A stretch of DNA of 62,000 bases from Tubiluchus corallicola (taxonomy: Eukaryota > Priapulida > Priapulimorpha > Priapulimorphida > Tubiluchidae): contig JAQGDQ010000017.1 in assembly GCA_030141605.1 (NCBI GenBank), positions 190,001 through 252,000 of the forward strand, written 5' to 3'. The translations under genes and the position numbers were made by a program. Positions 1 to 11,900 of this stretch are shown here, one piece after another (positions within the stretch are counted from its first letter, which is position 1; each line of letters begins with the position of its first letter). Under the pieces are notes generated by a model, which was given only the letters and a program-made list of their open reading frames with translations, ran no database searches and was not told the DNA's origin.

Positions 1-281
1 AGTGACTTCAGTTGTTTGTCCGGTACACTTAACCCTTGACCTTTTCACGATCATCATCAATTCCTGGAACTGTGAAAGGCTTATTCTCCTCACATTAAAC
101 AAAACATAAATTGCACTTGAAATAACGGATTTTTTCTTTTAGTTTACAGAATTAGTCCTCAAAGTCCATAGCAGAATTGAAGAAAATTTCTGAATAGCTA
201 GGACAGAAGATTTTTTGGACGCTAAGAAGGCCAAAGCTTTCTATTTGCCCGTTTATTTCCTTTTTATCATTCTTGTCAGTC

Positions 282-677
282 ATGAGGCTTAAGACAAAAT
301 TGCGTCACATTTTCGCTATAAAATTCTGTTCATTTTTGACAACAGAAAATTTATCAAACTGTGAATGTAAAGTGATTACAACTCATCTCTCAGTGGGTCG
401 CGAGCATTTGGACACAATAAGCACACACAGTGGACGGCTTCAAAAGCCATCAACAGGCAGAACTGTGTGCAATGATTTTCGCCACATCAACTTTACTACA
501 GAAAAACATAACCTTGGATTGAAATTCGTTGAATCCAAGAGTCAGAGTGTGTTGCATAAATCTCATCTGCCTGTTTCTAAGGAATACATAGCCAATACTG
601 ATTATGTTAATCTGAAAAACGACATGCGATTATTCCCTGATTATCAGATCCAAAGCACCAGAAAACACTTTTCATAA
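282..677 (+). CDS. Hypothetical ORF, 132 codons, doubtful
   Basis: An open frame from ATG at 282 to TAA at 677. It is not low-complexity and carries mixed polar residues, but I recognise no domain, signal peptide or membrane segment. No splice site, promoter or neighbour supports it. A frame of this length can occur by chance in 62 kb read six ways, so it may be non-coding. It could also be part of a decayed retrotransposon. I list it because it is the longest non-repetitive ORF in the first 2 kb. Confidence 0.15.
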   Translation: MRLKTKLRHIFAIKFCSFLTTENLSNCECKVITTHLSVGREHLDTISTHSGRLQKPSTGRTVCNDFRHINFTTEKHNLGLKFVESKSQSVLHKSHLPVSKEYIANTDYVNLKNDMRLFPDYQIQSTRKHFS

Positions 678-2012
678 ATAGAGCTTAAAAATTCGCGTTG
701 CACTTTTATATCACTTACATGCTGTCTTATTACTTGCGTTAACAATAACACCTGTAAAAACCTGTTAATTTAAATTTCCGTTATGACCGTTACGCGCAAC
801 CATTTTAACGGTCAGTCGTTTGAAACAAATTTAGATTGTGTAAAGTTTGGGAAAGTACTCAAAGCATTCGCAGCAGACTCATCGTTAGCTCAGGAAAAGT
901 TTAAATTATTTTATAATGTCAATAAGATCTGCAACATGCTTTTAGTGATACAGTGATTCACAGTGGGATGACGATGCAGCGCTGTTTTACCAGGTGATGC
1001 TATATTTTAGATCACTAAGAATTTTCTTTTCGTGAGACATGGCGGTTTCTCAAGAGAAGGGTATTCCACAGTGCAGAAGCAAAGTGGTCTTAAAGGGGTT
1101 ATGAGAAATTTGCTGTTTTTAGCCTATAAGCCTAATAATGGCAATTATCATATTGTTACACTGAACGAAATATTTAGATTAAGGCAGTTTGCTGTATTAC
1201 TTTTGATTGGTTTTGAAATAACCTATCTATGCCTATATTAAAACAGAAGCCCGCAGGGCGAAGAGACAAAATTTATTGAAAAATTTGCATTGAGAAATCT
1301 AAGGCAGAAATCCTCTGATTGTCTGCCATACAAAGGTTTCTCTTTTCCACTGTTTTGCCTAAGATCGCGTAATTTATGACTGGATTGTCACTCATGGCTT
1401 CTCTTAAATCACTGATAATCTTCAGACATTTAACTGCATTTCTTCCACATTGCAATAATGGCCTGCAGGTGATGTAATATCTATAGATCAAAAACTGAAA
1501 GCTCTAGTGTGCTTGTAATGTGCAGAGTAGTAATATATCACCAGTATTAGCATTAAATTCCGACAAAATGTTTTATTGCATTTTGTATTTTGCGAGTTTT
1601 CTACAAAAATGGCGCCATTGACGTAATGCCGTAACTGCAAGTACACTGCCTCTTCTAAGGACAAGCAACTTCTTGTACATGTAAAGATATACTTTATCCA
1701 GCTTTACTTGCCGATTATATGAAAGTTGGAAAATCACTTACGTTTCATATTTAGACAGGCTACATAAATTTCAGTTTTAACGTTTAGCAGTTAGGTGCAT
1801 TGGATTGTTCAAAATAATTTTGTCGCCGGTTTGTTTCAACTTTTTCCTGTTTGCTCCCTGCAGCCAATTTAGATGACTTAATTTTTAAACTTTTTACAGA
1901 CTTTTGAAAACTTTAGAAGCTTTTACAAACTTACAAACTAACTTATGAATTAGCGAATAAACTCCAACAAACTACTTAAGTGGATCATCATTCAGCTAAT
2001 AAATCCTATATT
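678..2012. other. No gene seen
   Basis: AT-rich unique-looking sequence with only short chance frames on both strands. I see no splice-flanked exon and no transposon end. Confidence 0.5.
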
Positions 2013-2379
2013 CAGTCAGTCAGTCAGTCAGTCAGTCAGTCAGTCAGTCAGTCAGTCAGTCAGTCAGTCAGTCAGTCAGTCAGTCAGTCAGTCAGTCAGT
2101 CAGTCAGTCAGTCAGTCAGTCAGTCAGTCAGTCAGTCAGTCAGTCAGTCAGTCAGTCATTTAGTCAGTCAGTCAGTCAGTCAGTCAGTCAGTCAGTCAGT
2201 CAGTCAGTCAGTCAGTCATTTAGTCAGTCAGTCAGCCAGTCAGTCAGTCAGTCAGTCAGTCAGTCAGTCAGTCAGTCAGTCAGTCAGTCAGTCAGTCAGT
2301 CAATCAGTCAGTCAGTCAGTCAGTCAGTCAGTCAGTCAGTCAGTCAGTCAGTCAGTCAGTCAGTCAGTCAGTCGGTCAA
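2013..2379. repeat. (CAGT)n tetranucleotide microsatellite
   Basis: About 90 CAGT units with very few changes. Two identical interruptions reading CATTTAGT lie exactly 60 bp apart (near 2158 and 2218); single changes lie near 2236 and 2303. The open frame through it is an artefact, because a 4-bp repeat without stops is open in several frames. Confidence 0.97.
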
Positions 2380-2384
2380 TCACC

Positions 2385-3480
2385 TACCTAATTTACAATT
2401 TGACCAAAAGAAAATTGCATACTCAAATGAATCCAAGGTACTTGGTGTCATTGTTGACAATAATCTAAGTTTTCGCTCACATGTAAGTGCGGTCAGGAAA
2501 AAAGCTTGATTTAAATGGCTAGACATAAAGAAATTTTGTCTTAAATATAAATGTATGAAAGTAGAAACTATATGCAGTCTATTTAGAATCCTAGTAATAC
2601 CTGTGATAATGTATTCATCTGTAGCCTGGTTGAATGGGAAATGTGATCTATTTGAGGACCTAATTATGATAGTCTGAAAATTGCAGTGGGTGTCGGTTAC
2701 AATTCTGGCAAAGATTTGGTTGAGCGTATGTATATATTCCCCCTTTGGATATTTTGTTCTCAGCCAATGCTTGAAAAGTCATTTTAAAGCCACTGTCCCG
2801 ATCAGGTGAAGACTTGGTTAAAGACAATATTTTATCAATACAGCGGGAACTAAATAGCAGTGTATTTATAAGCTCACTTAATAACAACTAAATCTTTTCT
2901 GAGAACTATAAAAAACATTGTCATAGCAAGAAATGAAAACGTAAGCGATGTGGTTGAAAGTAATGCTGAAAGTGCTAATCTATGCAGGGCAGATCTCGAT
3001 AAATTTATAATGGCCGTCTGGAACAGCAGAATACGGTTCAGAGGCTTTTTTAACGGAAGGAATACAGAAAATGCTATGTCTTCTCTCAGAGCCCTGCGCC
3101 TGCCAATTGGTAGATATGGCAGAAGCTTAGAATCCCTTGCGCTCAACCTTTTACTTGGCAAAGGTTGTAACTCCTTATACACAGTTGGCCTAGCCGAAGG
3201 TAATTATTATTAGTGCCTTACAGATATACAAACGCCTGAACACTTAGCATTTGACTGCCCTTTGATTTCTAACAACGCTAAATCTTCTATGCAAAACGTT
3301 TTACCTTCACTAAATTTAGAACACTTGTATATTTTCCGCGATGTATCTGCATGTGCAGCCTTCATTGATATTGTTCACGAAATTTCAGTTAAAAAAATAG
3401 TAACGTACATAGTTTCAAATTGTCAGATAACAATCTTAAAAATTCATAGCATATTTATTAATCTATTCATTGTATATTAA
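2385..3480 (+). mobile_element. Decayed LINE 3' region, I/Jockey-like
   Basis: This is the C-terminal part of a non-LTR retrotransposon polyprotein, broken by stops and frame changes. At 2432-2509 the frame reads SKVLGVIVDNNLSFRSHV, the thumb-region motif found after the catalytic core of LINE reverse transcriptases, and ends at TGA. A second frame from 2950 to 3480 has one internal TAG at 3211. It contains GRYGRSLESLALNLLLGKG, then QTPEHLAFDCPL, the Cys-containing C-terminal signature of I/Jockey/R1-type elements. The fingers, palm and endonuclease parts are absent, so this is a 5'-truncated copy starting next to the CAGT array. Assignment to the I/Jockey group is by motif memory. It is clearly not functional. 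Confidence 0.75.
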
Positions 3481-3488
3481 TTCAGTGT

Positions 3489-3510
3489 AATATATATATA
3501 TATATATATT
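3489..3510. repeat. (TA)n short run
   Basis: About ten TA units just after the LINE remnant; possibly the altered 3' tail of that insertion. Confidence 0.8.
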
Positions 3511-3539
3511 GTTAGCTGCAACTACAAAGCGTCCGTTAA

Positions 3540-5030
3540 CAAACTATCCAATCAAATAGCAATCAATCAATAAATGGCCAAATAACCAGTTACCCAGTTG
3601 ACCGCTCACTCAGTTAAACCGCCCACTAATTCTCCAAGGTTTCAGATTTCTAAAATCCTTCGTTAGGATATTGAAACTCTAAATAAAATGAAATTGTAGT
3701 ATTAATCAACTAGTCAACTAACCAGACAATAGCCTGTCAGCCAACCGACGAGTCGTTTCGCAGGTAGATCAGTGCTTCTATTTGTCAAAATTAGCAGTTT
3801 TTCATTTGCACCGCCAATTCGCCCTTTCTGTCATCGTGCTTTCGTACGATCACTCAGTGTGTGCAGTTGAATATTGATAGTTTATCTAGCGCCAGTGAGT
3901 AGATGATTGGAAATAAAAGTTTCATTTTCTGTGTAAACACGTGCAGGGAGTATGTAAACAAGCGCAATACAAAGCGTCAAGGCGATGATTTCAGATAAGT
4001 AATTGAAATCCTTACTTAATGATGACACCAGGGCAAGAAACGACTCTGTTGCCATTTTCTAATCTTCAGCAAAGAAAATTTTAGATCATTTCTATCTGAC
4101 AGGCCCAATATTTGAGCATTTATAGACGACTCATGACAGAGACTTAAATGTTGGCCTGCTCCCATAAGTAATAGATAGACATATATAATAGACAAGAAGC
4201 AAGTCGACTTACAGGCTTGATTCAAAGATTGCGCAAGTTTACAATAATGGTGCCAAATAAAAAATTACGCCGAAGTTGCACTTATATAAAGGATATTTAC
4301 ATTCTAATGCCCGGTTTGACGAAGATGATTTAATTATAAGCCCTGAGTTATCTACAGTGTTTTAGTAGTTGGAACAGACTAGCCAGACCTAAATGTCTGC
4401 ATAAATAGCTACACAAAAATAGCTACGGGAGTTCCTACGTTTTGAAATAATGGAGTTACATGTCCGACACAATTTACGCTTCTATTAGCGAATGTTTTGC
4501 GACATGGCTAACTGGAAATTTCCAATAACAATAAATAACAGTTAATCCGCTAAAATACTAGAAATCAGGTTACGAGTGATTTTCTCTGAGTGGTGCGTGC
4601 GAATTTCAAAGCTTGTTTTGCCAATGTTCGCTTAGATGCTCATCTAAGTGATCTGTAAGTTCATTTCACTACTCAACGGTTTTTCTGTGTTGAAAATTAG
4701 ACCAATGGGTCAAGAAAAGGGCAGGACTGGAAAGACCATCAAACGACGACGTTTTTTAAACTGAAACTACTTGACAATAATAATTTTCCCATGGAAAAAT
4801 CTCACGATAAAAACGTTATTAAGAAATGTTACTAAGAAATTGCATATCAGTAAAGGATTTAAATTACTGCCAAACCTTAGATCTGATTCTTACTATTGCG
4901 AAAAAGATAAAGAAAAACTTAGGCAGTATATTATGTTGTTTTTCTAAAAAGTAACTCGAAAATCTAAATACCTAATTGTGAGTGGAATCTATGACTTACA
5001 GAACACGCAGCTTCAGCATTTACATAGTTA
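3540..5030. other. No gene; degenerate tetramers at the start
   Basis: From 3540 to about 3745 the sequence is rich in scattered AATC, CAGT and AACC tetramers, like a worn-down tetranucleotide array. The rest is AT-rich with no recognisable element or exon. Confidence 0.45.
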
Positions 5031-5033
5031 GGT

Positions 5034-5165
5034 GGATCTTTAACCAAGTATGCATATTATGACGAATTTGAGCGAAGTTACAACGAAGCGCAACTTGACA
5101 GACAAAAGAGGTAAGAAAGACTGATTTGGTTGGTAACGTGTCATGTATGTACGCAACACGGTAGA
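5034..5165 (+). repeat. Unknown repeat, left copy of inverted pair
   Basis: This segment reappears in reverse complement at 7263-7380. Shared blocks include GGATCTT, ACGAATTT, GCGAAGT, AACTTGACAG and AAAGACTGATTTG. The left copy has extra bases in the middle, so the similarity is patchy, roughly four in five bases. The family is unknown to me. Confidence 0.65.
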
Positions 5166-5342
5166 ATTATATTCTCAATACATGCTGTATACATACATTC
5201 GAGATTTCTGTTTTTTTTATGTTAGAATGCATTTCTAGGTCCATTTTTGCAAACTGACACAAGTTGCAGACTTAGTCTGCAGTCTAGCTTTTTCTTATTT
5301 ATTATGCTGATGCAATAATATTCAAGCTGTTAGTTCGTAGAA

Positions 5343-5612
5343 CGAACAAAAAAGCTTTTGTTTTTCTTCTCTGACCGTATTGCTCAGGTTTGGAACGCCT
5401 CACCCAGTTCGGTCACTGCAGGCAATTCTAAACTTTTCAAAAATAGATTGAAGTTTTTGAATTTTGATAAATGGCTTGCGTATGGTAAGCGTATGGAAGC
5501 AACTTGTTTCTTTATGTTTCTCCCCACATTTATGTTTTTATTGTTTTATAGTTTATTTTTTAATGTATATTTTAAATGAATGTAAAATAAAATTAATTAA
5601 AAATAAAAGAAT
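5343..5612 (+). mobile_element. LINE C-terminal remnant and 3' tail (CR1/L2-like)
   Basis: The frame at 5358-5577 begins FFFSDRIAQVWNASPSSV and continues GNSKLFKNRLKFLNFDKW. This is the closing motif of many CR1/L2/Jockey-type polyproteins: an FFS-R-WN-LP-SVV stretch, then a basic FK-RLD helix. Downstream the sequence turns AT-rich and ends in repeated AATAAAATTAATTAAAAATAA-like runs, fitting a LINE 3' UTR and tail. Only the last ~75 codons remain, so this is a short 5'-truncated copy. It lies between the two copies of the inverted repeat at 5034 and 7263. The exact clade is uncertain. Confidence 0.65.
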
Positions 5613-5614
5613 TA

Positions 5615-7260
5615 AGTGTAAGTCTATTATTTATGGAAGCAGTATCAACGAGCAGTCTCACGTCAATGTCTAATTAGTGAGAAATATATAAAAGCTTGAC
5701 ACTCACAACACAAATATTAAACGTAACAGATATAAAATAACCCTAAATGTAAATTTCTATCACCAGAAATGCGTTGAATTAAACTTATACAGAGTTGTAA
5801 TTCTTCCATCAGGTTGCATAAATATCAGTAGCCATGCACTCCTTGTTATTATTCTGATGCACACGTGCAGAGACTAATCGGCTATTAGGATTTTGAAAAA
5901 TTGTTCGCACTATTAATTACAGTGGTGAAATGAGCTGAATGAATTACACTTGAAGCATTGTCGTCGTTTAACTTATACTAGGAAAGCTGACAGGCTATAA
6001 TAATGGAGCAATGTTCTTGCACTCATACAGTAGCTACAATACAGGATTCTGTGAAATTATGTTTTCATCACCTGTTAGGATTAACGTATTAATTTAGATA
6101 TAATTTACTAACGATTCAGGACAATAGAAAAAACTAAATGGCAGAACCCCACACATGTGGTATAATCGTCATACAACACACACAAAAAATAACAATAATG
6201 ATAATAAAAACGGTATTCACAATAGTTAAATATAAAATTATATTGTATTATGTTATATTAATTTTTTCAAAGTTCCAGTAGAGAACGAGTTTTAGAATTA
6301 CAATTACAATTTTCAACAAATGTATACTGTACAGCATAACATTATATTCAGAATTTTGGTAAACTACCTTTAAACAAAGCATTAGAATTACAATATACAT
6401 CAGAAACCTTACACTATTAACTAAAGCAATAGGTAAGCTCAATGTTGTAAACAATGTTTAGTCACTTTAGTTCATCAGAATATGAAATTTGTCTGGAAGC
6501 GCAAAAATACTGTCACTTTATTCAATCGCTAGAACTCTTCTCCGCTGCAGATGCGAATAAAACTCACAGGGAACTCCAGTTTACTCCGTTTAATACCCCA
6601 GTTTAACATGATTTATAATTTACTTTCTGAACATAGTAGAGGCCAGTAAATTACCTCCTAATTTTGATATGTAATCAATATTCTTACTTTTCGCTTGGCT
6701 GTAAAAACTGAGATTAACGCTTCAGAGAAAATTAAAGAGAACTGTTATAAGAAAAGTGTAAATCTTAAAGTTTTTTTAGTATTTTATTCACTATGCTCTA
6801 TGTATTTGGTCAGGTGACAAAGACCAACTCCTCCTCAGTTTACCATATACTATCTTCAGGAAAAAGTGCCTCACGAAATTCCTTTATAAAAAAGCTGAAA
6901 CAGGACATGACGCTTATTTGTCAGTCACCTTTCCGAGCGCTGTGCAGGATTCATTGTTGCCAAAGTTCTGGTCGGTAATATATCTGTTCACAGACGTACT
7001 ATACGTAATATCATAAGGCAAGTGCCAAGGCGCATTCCCCATAACCTGCATTACATAGAAATTATGAAAACCAGTATCAAGAGACGTATTAGTTTACATT
7101 GCAATCAAAATACCAAATATGTGTCATGAGTCATGTGGGCACAGGAAATACGGATTCATTCTTCCTCACTCTAAGCAGAACTAAAGAGCATGCATCTCTG
7201 CTTAATCTCTCGGAAGAAGAGAAACTTTGAAGGGATGTATAGCAGAGCCCATGTAGGAAA
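5615..7260. other. No gene seen
   Basis: Strongly AT-rich DNA. Frames here are short and of biased composition; none is bounded by convincing splice sites. Confidence 0.5.
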
Positions 7261-7262
7261 CA

Positions 7263-7380
7263 TAATCTAACCACCGTGCGTGTATACAAGACACGTTTTA
7301 CCAATCAAATCAGTCTTTTTGCCTGTCAAGTTATACTTCGCTAAATTCGTTATAATGTACATGCTTAGATGAAGATCCAG
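7263..7380 (-). repeat. Unknown repeat, right copy of inverted pair
   Basis: Reverse-complement counterpart of 5034-5165, about 2.1 kb away. Either the two are independent insertions of one family in opposite orientation or they are the long ends of one element. Confidence 0.65.
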
Positions 7381-8876
7381 GAAAATACTCTGTAGGAATT
7401 AATGCAATAAAACACTAATGCTCTGTGCATGCATGGTCTGAATAATTGTTATCTATCCTCCTAAAAATTAAGTGCTTTGCACTTAATCCTTGCACAAACT
7501 TGCGTTGCTTTGAAAATCGTCCAAATTTTTTATTCCTGTTTGAACATCTTTTTTATGAACATCATTACTTATACAGATGAGTTATATTGTGTAAGCGCTG
7601 CTTCATAATCCAAAAAGTTTAGATGCAAGTTGAAAATTGATTTGCCTTGTAATCAACAATATATTCAATAATCTATTAAATATAGACCCAAAAGTCTGCT
7701 TTTGAGTTGAGGCCAGAACTTTTACACTGTAAAGTGGCGGAAGGGACATTTTTTTTCAAAAAAATTAATCTTTGCTTCTTCGTACATTGTGTTAATTCAT
7801 GATACTATCAGATTAAAGTTCCAAAGACCTTTATTCCTTCTGGTATTGTGAGCTGGTCAGCAGGTCAACATAAATTTATTCAAATAAAAGCAAAGATGGC
7901 AGCACTCTGAATCTAAAGCAGACAAATAGCGGTCATCTGTAGAGGCGAAAGACTTCTTCTGTTCTTACATTAACATTGATTTTCATTTTACAGCAAATCT
8001 TCTGGGAATAAGTTTCGCAAAATTCGAAGGCGGCGAATTCGGGCAAAACTTGTGTAAGCAAATTCATGATGCCCGTGGGATCTTTGCCGTTACTTTGCTA
8101 CACTTGAAAACAGATCTGGAAGAGTAGTTACTGTAATACAAGCGCTGAGACAAATGGGCTAAATGTATGCTGTTGATACGAACTGCTGAACGTGAATACA
8201 TTTTGCAGAAAAATATTATAACTACTTTCTTATTTCTCATTATTCATGAGTTGCAATCCCTCTAGAAACGAGCTCGGGTTTTGGTCGTAAAACCGTGAAG
8301 TAGAAAATGCAAAATTTAAATCCCACCACGGCTCTATTAACGACACATTGATGTGAATTTGCAAGAATTTTTGTAGCCAAATAAGTGCTGTAAATGCTGC
8401 GAGGGTTTTTATTTTGTTTGTTTGATATAATGCTCATTTTTTAGTACTTACAGCAAAAGTAAAAACGCTAGTGTTTTGTAAATTTTTGCCGCACCTCCGC
8501 AATGTTGAGCGTAAACACAGCGTTGTCACAACATGACATTGCAAAAAATACAGCAAAACGAATAGAATTGTCCGTTGGTTAAGAATACACATGGTCTCGA
8601 AAATCCTGAATGGTGCTTGTTCTAATAGACAACAGATACAAAATACATTACAAGCAAAATTAAATTAAATTTCGGCCACACATCGAATTATTTGAGATTA
8701 GAGACCGAAAATGCGCTAACGGCAAATAAAACCGACGTTAATACCACAAAACACACAAGTAAAGGCTATAAGAACGTTGGAACTAATCTCCTTATAACAA
8801 GATTATAACGCGATTACACAGCAAATTTGCTGACGGATGCGGAAAAAATAGCAAACTGTGTAACTCTGAGATCGAG
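7381..8876. other. No gene seen
   Basis: AT-rich sequence without recognisable coding or repeat signatures. Confidence 0.5.
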
Positions 8877-8880
8877 TAGC

Positions 8881-8929
<49 letters not shown>

Positions 8930-9081
8930 GCAACAACAGCAGCAGCAGCAACAACAAAACAACAGCAACAACAGCAATCGCAATAACGACAACTACAATA
9001 ACAATCACCACTACAACAATAATAAAAACAAAAGCAGCAGCAATAACAGCAAAAGCAACAGCAACAGCAACAACAGTAGCA
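8877..9081. repeat. (CAA)n array grading into CAG/ACA trinucleotides
   Basis: About 18 near-perfect CAA units, then mixed CAG, CAA, ACT and AAT triplets. Frames encoding poly-Asn, poly-Cys or poly-Val/Leu on either strand follow from this and are not genes. Confidence 0.95.
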
Positions 9082-9089
9082 ACACGGAA

Positions 9090-9830
9090 TCGATCTAGTC
9101 ATGCACGATGCTCACTAAATAAGATGGCCCCACAGATACTGTCGCGGCTTTTTTTAACTTTTCGAGAGGCGTCACAGCCATTTTCGCAAGTTTTGGGGAT
9201 TTTGTCATAGTATGGTACTTTTCCAGATAGCTTTAGAATTGCTGCTGTGCCGCTATACTTCCTCGCACATTTTTGAGCACTGGGATTTTGAAATGCCACT
9301 CTTTGACATGTGTTGCAGTGTCAATCACCCATGTGTCTTTGTAAAAGACTAAGCTTTACGATCCTTAAAATCGTCTTGCAGTAGTTATCTACACAGTAAA
9401 CGAAAATGGTGTTCAGTCCATTTTCAGTTCAACGCACAAATTATACCACTACCTCAACTTGAACTTTAATAGCTTATTTCTGTCAATAGATAGCACAAAT
9501 GGGAATGTCGAACAAAAAATTTATAAGTCTTGTAAAATAAATAAAATGCATCATAATATTGTGAATATACGTTTACGAATTACTGCTACTAATTACCAGT
9601 CTTTTCTTTAGACACCTTTTAATATTTAATGCAGTATGTAGTGTGCAGTGCATTACATTATAAAGGTATACATTATATAGTATAATGTATATGCAGTATG
9701 TATACTGTTAAATATACACACACTTATTTCACAATGTTCGCTTGTGTTACCAATGACTCAAATACTAGTGGCTGTGTTTTCTTTAGAGCAAATAAATAGA
9801 TCAATCAATGATAGATTCATTGACTGAGTG
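9090..9830. other. No confident gene
   Basis: A minus-strand frame at 9099-9299 has scattered cysteines and a possible upstream acceptor, but no matching donor or known motif. I do not call it. The remainder is AT-rich. Confidence 0.4.
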
Positions 9831-9835
9831 AGCGA

Positions 9836-9985
9836 CCAAATAATCAACCAACCAACCAGCCGGCCACCAACTCAACAACGAGTCAACCAAGCAAGCAAGC
9901 AACCAATCAACCATGCAACATACAAATCAACCAACCAACTAACAAACCAACCAACCAACCAACCAACCAGCCAGTCAGCTAACCA
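9836..9985. repeat. (CAAC)n/(CCAA)n degenerate tetranucleotide array
   Basis: Repeated CAAC units with many point changes (CAGC, CATA). It resembles the degenerate tetramers at 3540-3745. Confidence 0.9.
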
Positions 9986-10202
9986 AACACATCTTTTCAA
10001 CACATCTTCACTGCTTGGCAGTTTTAGTGGAATTAATTAGCTTATAACTGTTAAAAAAATTGAAAACGCCTGAGGCGATTTAAAAAAAGTTATATTACGT
10101 TGTTAATACCTGATATCACATATATACTTGTCAGCAAGGCGTCACATTTATCTGTTGAGGCGATTGAGATGTTAAAATCTCTGTCAAAGGTATCTTACTT
10201 AC

Positions 10203-10355
10203 GTGCTGAACTGTACGAGTAGCTATCCGTGATATCAATGTAGGAACCAAACCAGTCCATGCGGTATGTGAACGATTTCAGTGCCTGATTGTGAACCATT
10301 ACTCCGTACCGAAAACTAGTGTTTAGCTGTCTTGAGCTGGTATCAACAAACAAAC
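10203..10355 (-). CDS. Candidate internal coding exon, phase 1-1
   Basis: On the minus strand a TTGCAG acceptor precedes base 10355, and exon end CAGCAC is followed by the strong donor GTAAGTAAG from 10202. The 153-bp exon holds 2 bases, then 50 uninterrupted codons, then 1 base, so both ends are in the same phase. The peptide starts LFVDTSSRQLNTSFRYGVMV, continues HNQALKSFTYRMDWFGSYID and ends ITDSYSYSSA. It has a balanced composition with several aromatic residues (Y, F, W) and two N-x-S/T sites, unlike the chance frames around it. Symmetrical phase 1-1 exons are common in extracellular modular proteins of animals. I do not recognise the domain, and I could not find a convincing neighbouring exon, so the introns are probably long. 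Confidence 0.6.
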
Positions 10356-10559
10356 CTGCAATGAACAAAATAATATATTTATAACCATTTAACCTAGAAG
10401 TGGTATTTATAACATTCTGCCGGAAATGGAAAGAGCTGCATTAGAACAATAGTATGTTTTATTCTTTTCGTTTGCTTCTTCAGTTTTAATACAACGAAAC
10501 TGGCAGATTTTTAGAGTCGCTTAAGGTGCATAGATGTTCTCATGTATATAGACTTTAGA

Positions 10560-11060
10560 AGGTTGTTACGAAAAGTAACGTTACTTTTTGTAGAAACACA
10601 CACGGGGCTGTAATGGGTTAGTCGAAAACACACATTGCCACATGACACGTCACGCTACCAAATTCGTATATTACGCAACAGTATGTTGTATTACAACCAT
10701 TATGTTACGTTCCATCATGTTAGGTCGCCATGAAATGATGTAATAGCACTACATCACGAGGTATGTCATTTTGCGCTGCCTGTTATGTTGCTCTACATTA
10801 CGTAATAGGTTTTAGATAAGGGCCATGTGTTGTGGGTCATACCAACTGTAAGCTTGCTGATATAGTGTAGTACATATTTGAATATAGTAATAGCATGTTA
10901 CCATATTGGCCTATATCTACATTTTAGTTCATTTTGCGTTGCATTACATTATATTATATTGCGTTGTGTACTGGTGCGCCACGTTACACTACCTCAGTTT
11001 GTGGGGCGAATTACTCTACGTTCCACTGCGTTACATTATGCAATTACATTATGTAAATTG
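10560..11060. repeat. Degenerate pentanucleotide region (GTTAC/ATTAC/GTTGC)
   Basis: Words such as GTTAC, ATTAC, GTTGC and TTATG recur throughout, especially 10670-10800 and 10930-11055. It looks like an old 5-bp array worn by mutation. It also contains the perfect 18-bp palindrome AAAAGTAACGTTACTTTT at 10571-10588. The frame at 10878-11150 lies in it and is not credible as a gene. Confidence 0.6.
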
Positions 11061-11465
11061 AAGCCGAATTCTTATGTCTTTGGTAATTTGGACCCATTTT
11101 CTAGTCGAATCATGTCGGTGATTTGGCGGCAAATGGTGCAAAATGTTTGACGATTGCATTTTACGCGCAAAAATGATCTGCACGCCTTATTTAAAGCAAT
11201 TACCATTCACCGTTTTACACCCATGTGCTCCTGTTAAACAGTTTCGTTTTAAATGCATTTAGACACCTGTAATTGGTCTCTAAATTATGCATGTTCTAAA
11301 GAAAATTGGTTGACACATCTGACTGCCTTAGTGCTTTAGACACTTACGATAAAGTGCAAATAACTGGCTTTGTTCGAATAAAAAACTTCAAATAAAAATT
11401 TCCATAATGCATCCATATCAAAGGATCGTTTTCACTAACAAATGATTTCAATGAATTTTAGGTTA

Positions 11466-11491
11466 GATGATGATGATGATGATGATGATGA
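11466..11491. repeat. (GAT)n short microsatellite
   Basis: About eight GAT units. RTE-type LINEs often end in GAT repeats, but no LINE coding remnant is visible just upstream. Confidence 0.9.
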
Positions 11492-11549
11492 TTGTAATTT
11501 GTTACATGAAACAATGTCATTTATAAGAGTTTTTCATGGTAAGTAATAA

Positions 11550-11650
11550 GTTATTTAAAATAATTTATTTGATTCATGGTTTCAGGTTTCCGGAGTCGTT
11601 TTAATTTTTTAGGAAAACTTTGATACGTTTCGTAACATCTACAGTGTGGA
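11550..11650 (+). repeat. ~100-bp direct repeat, copy 1
   Basis: It shares the order TTATTTAAAAT, GGTTTCA, GTTTTAATTTTT, TTTCG and ACA-T-AGTG with 11901-12002. Similarity is moderate. The minisatellite at 11690-11891 sits between the copies. Confidence 0.55.
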
Positions 11651-11689
11651 TTTTTGAAAAAGCAGTTTTGGCAAAACAAATTTTTTTGT

Positions 11690-11891
11690 CGTAAGCATGC
11701 AGTTACACATATATGTGTCGTACACAAACATTCAGCAATACGTATATGTCGTACATAAAAAATTAAACATGGAGCAATACGTATATGTCGCACGTTAACA
11801 CACAGCAATACATATATGTCGTACGTGAACATGCAGCAATACATATATGTCGTACGTAAACATGCAGCAATGGGCCTACATACATGTCGGG
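11690..11891 (+). repeat. Minisatellite, ~31-bp unit, about six copies
   Basis: Units begin CGTACGTAAACATGCAGC and end CAATACATATATGT. One unit is longer by insertion (about 11752-11790). The minus-strand frame over it, rich in HIRIA/YICV motifs, comes from the repeat and is not a gene. Confidence 0.85.
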
Positions 11892-11900
11892 CGATCTATA

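Noticed and set aside
2013-2379. 162-codon frame of SVSQ repeats
   Set aside because: Translation of the CAGT microsatellite; the array has no stop in several frames.
8790-9210. Poly-Asn, poly-Cys and poly-Val/Leu frames
   Set aside because: All derive from the CAA/CAG trinucleotide array read in different frames.
11690-11891. CRISPR array
   Set aside because: The ~31-bp units are directly tandem without unique spacers, and the surroundings are animal-like.
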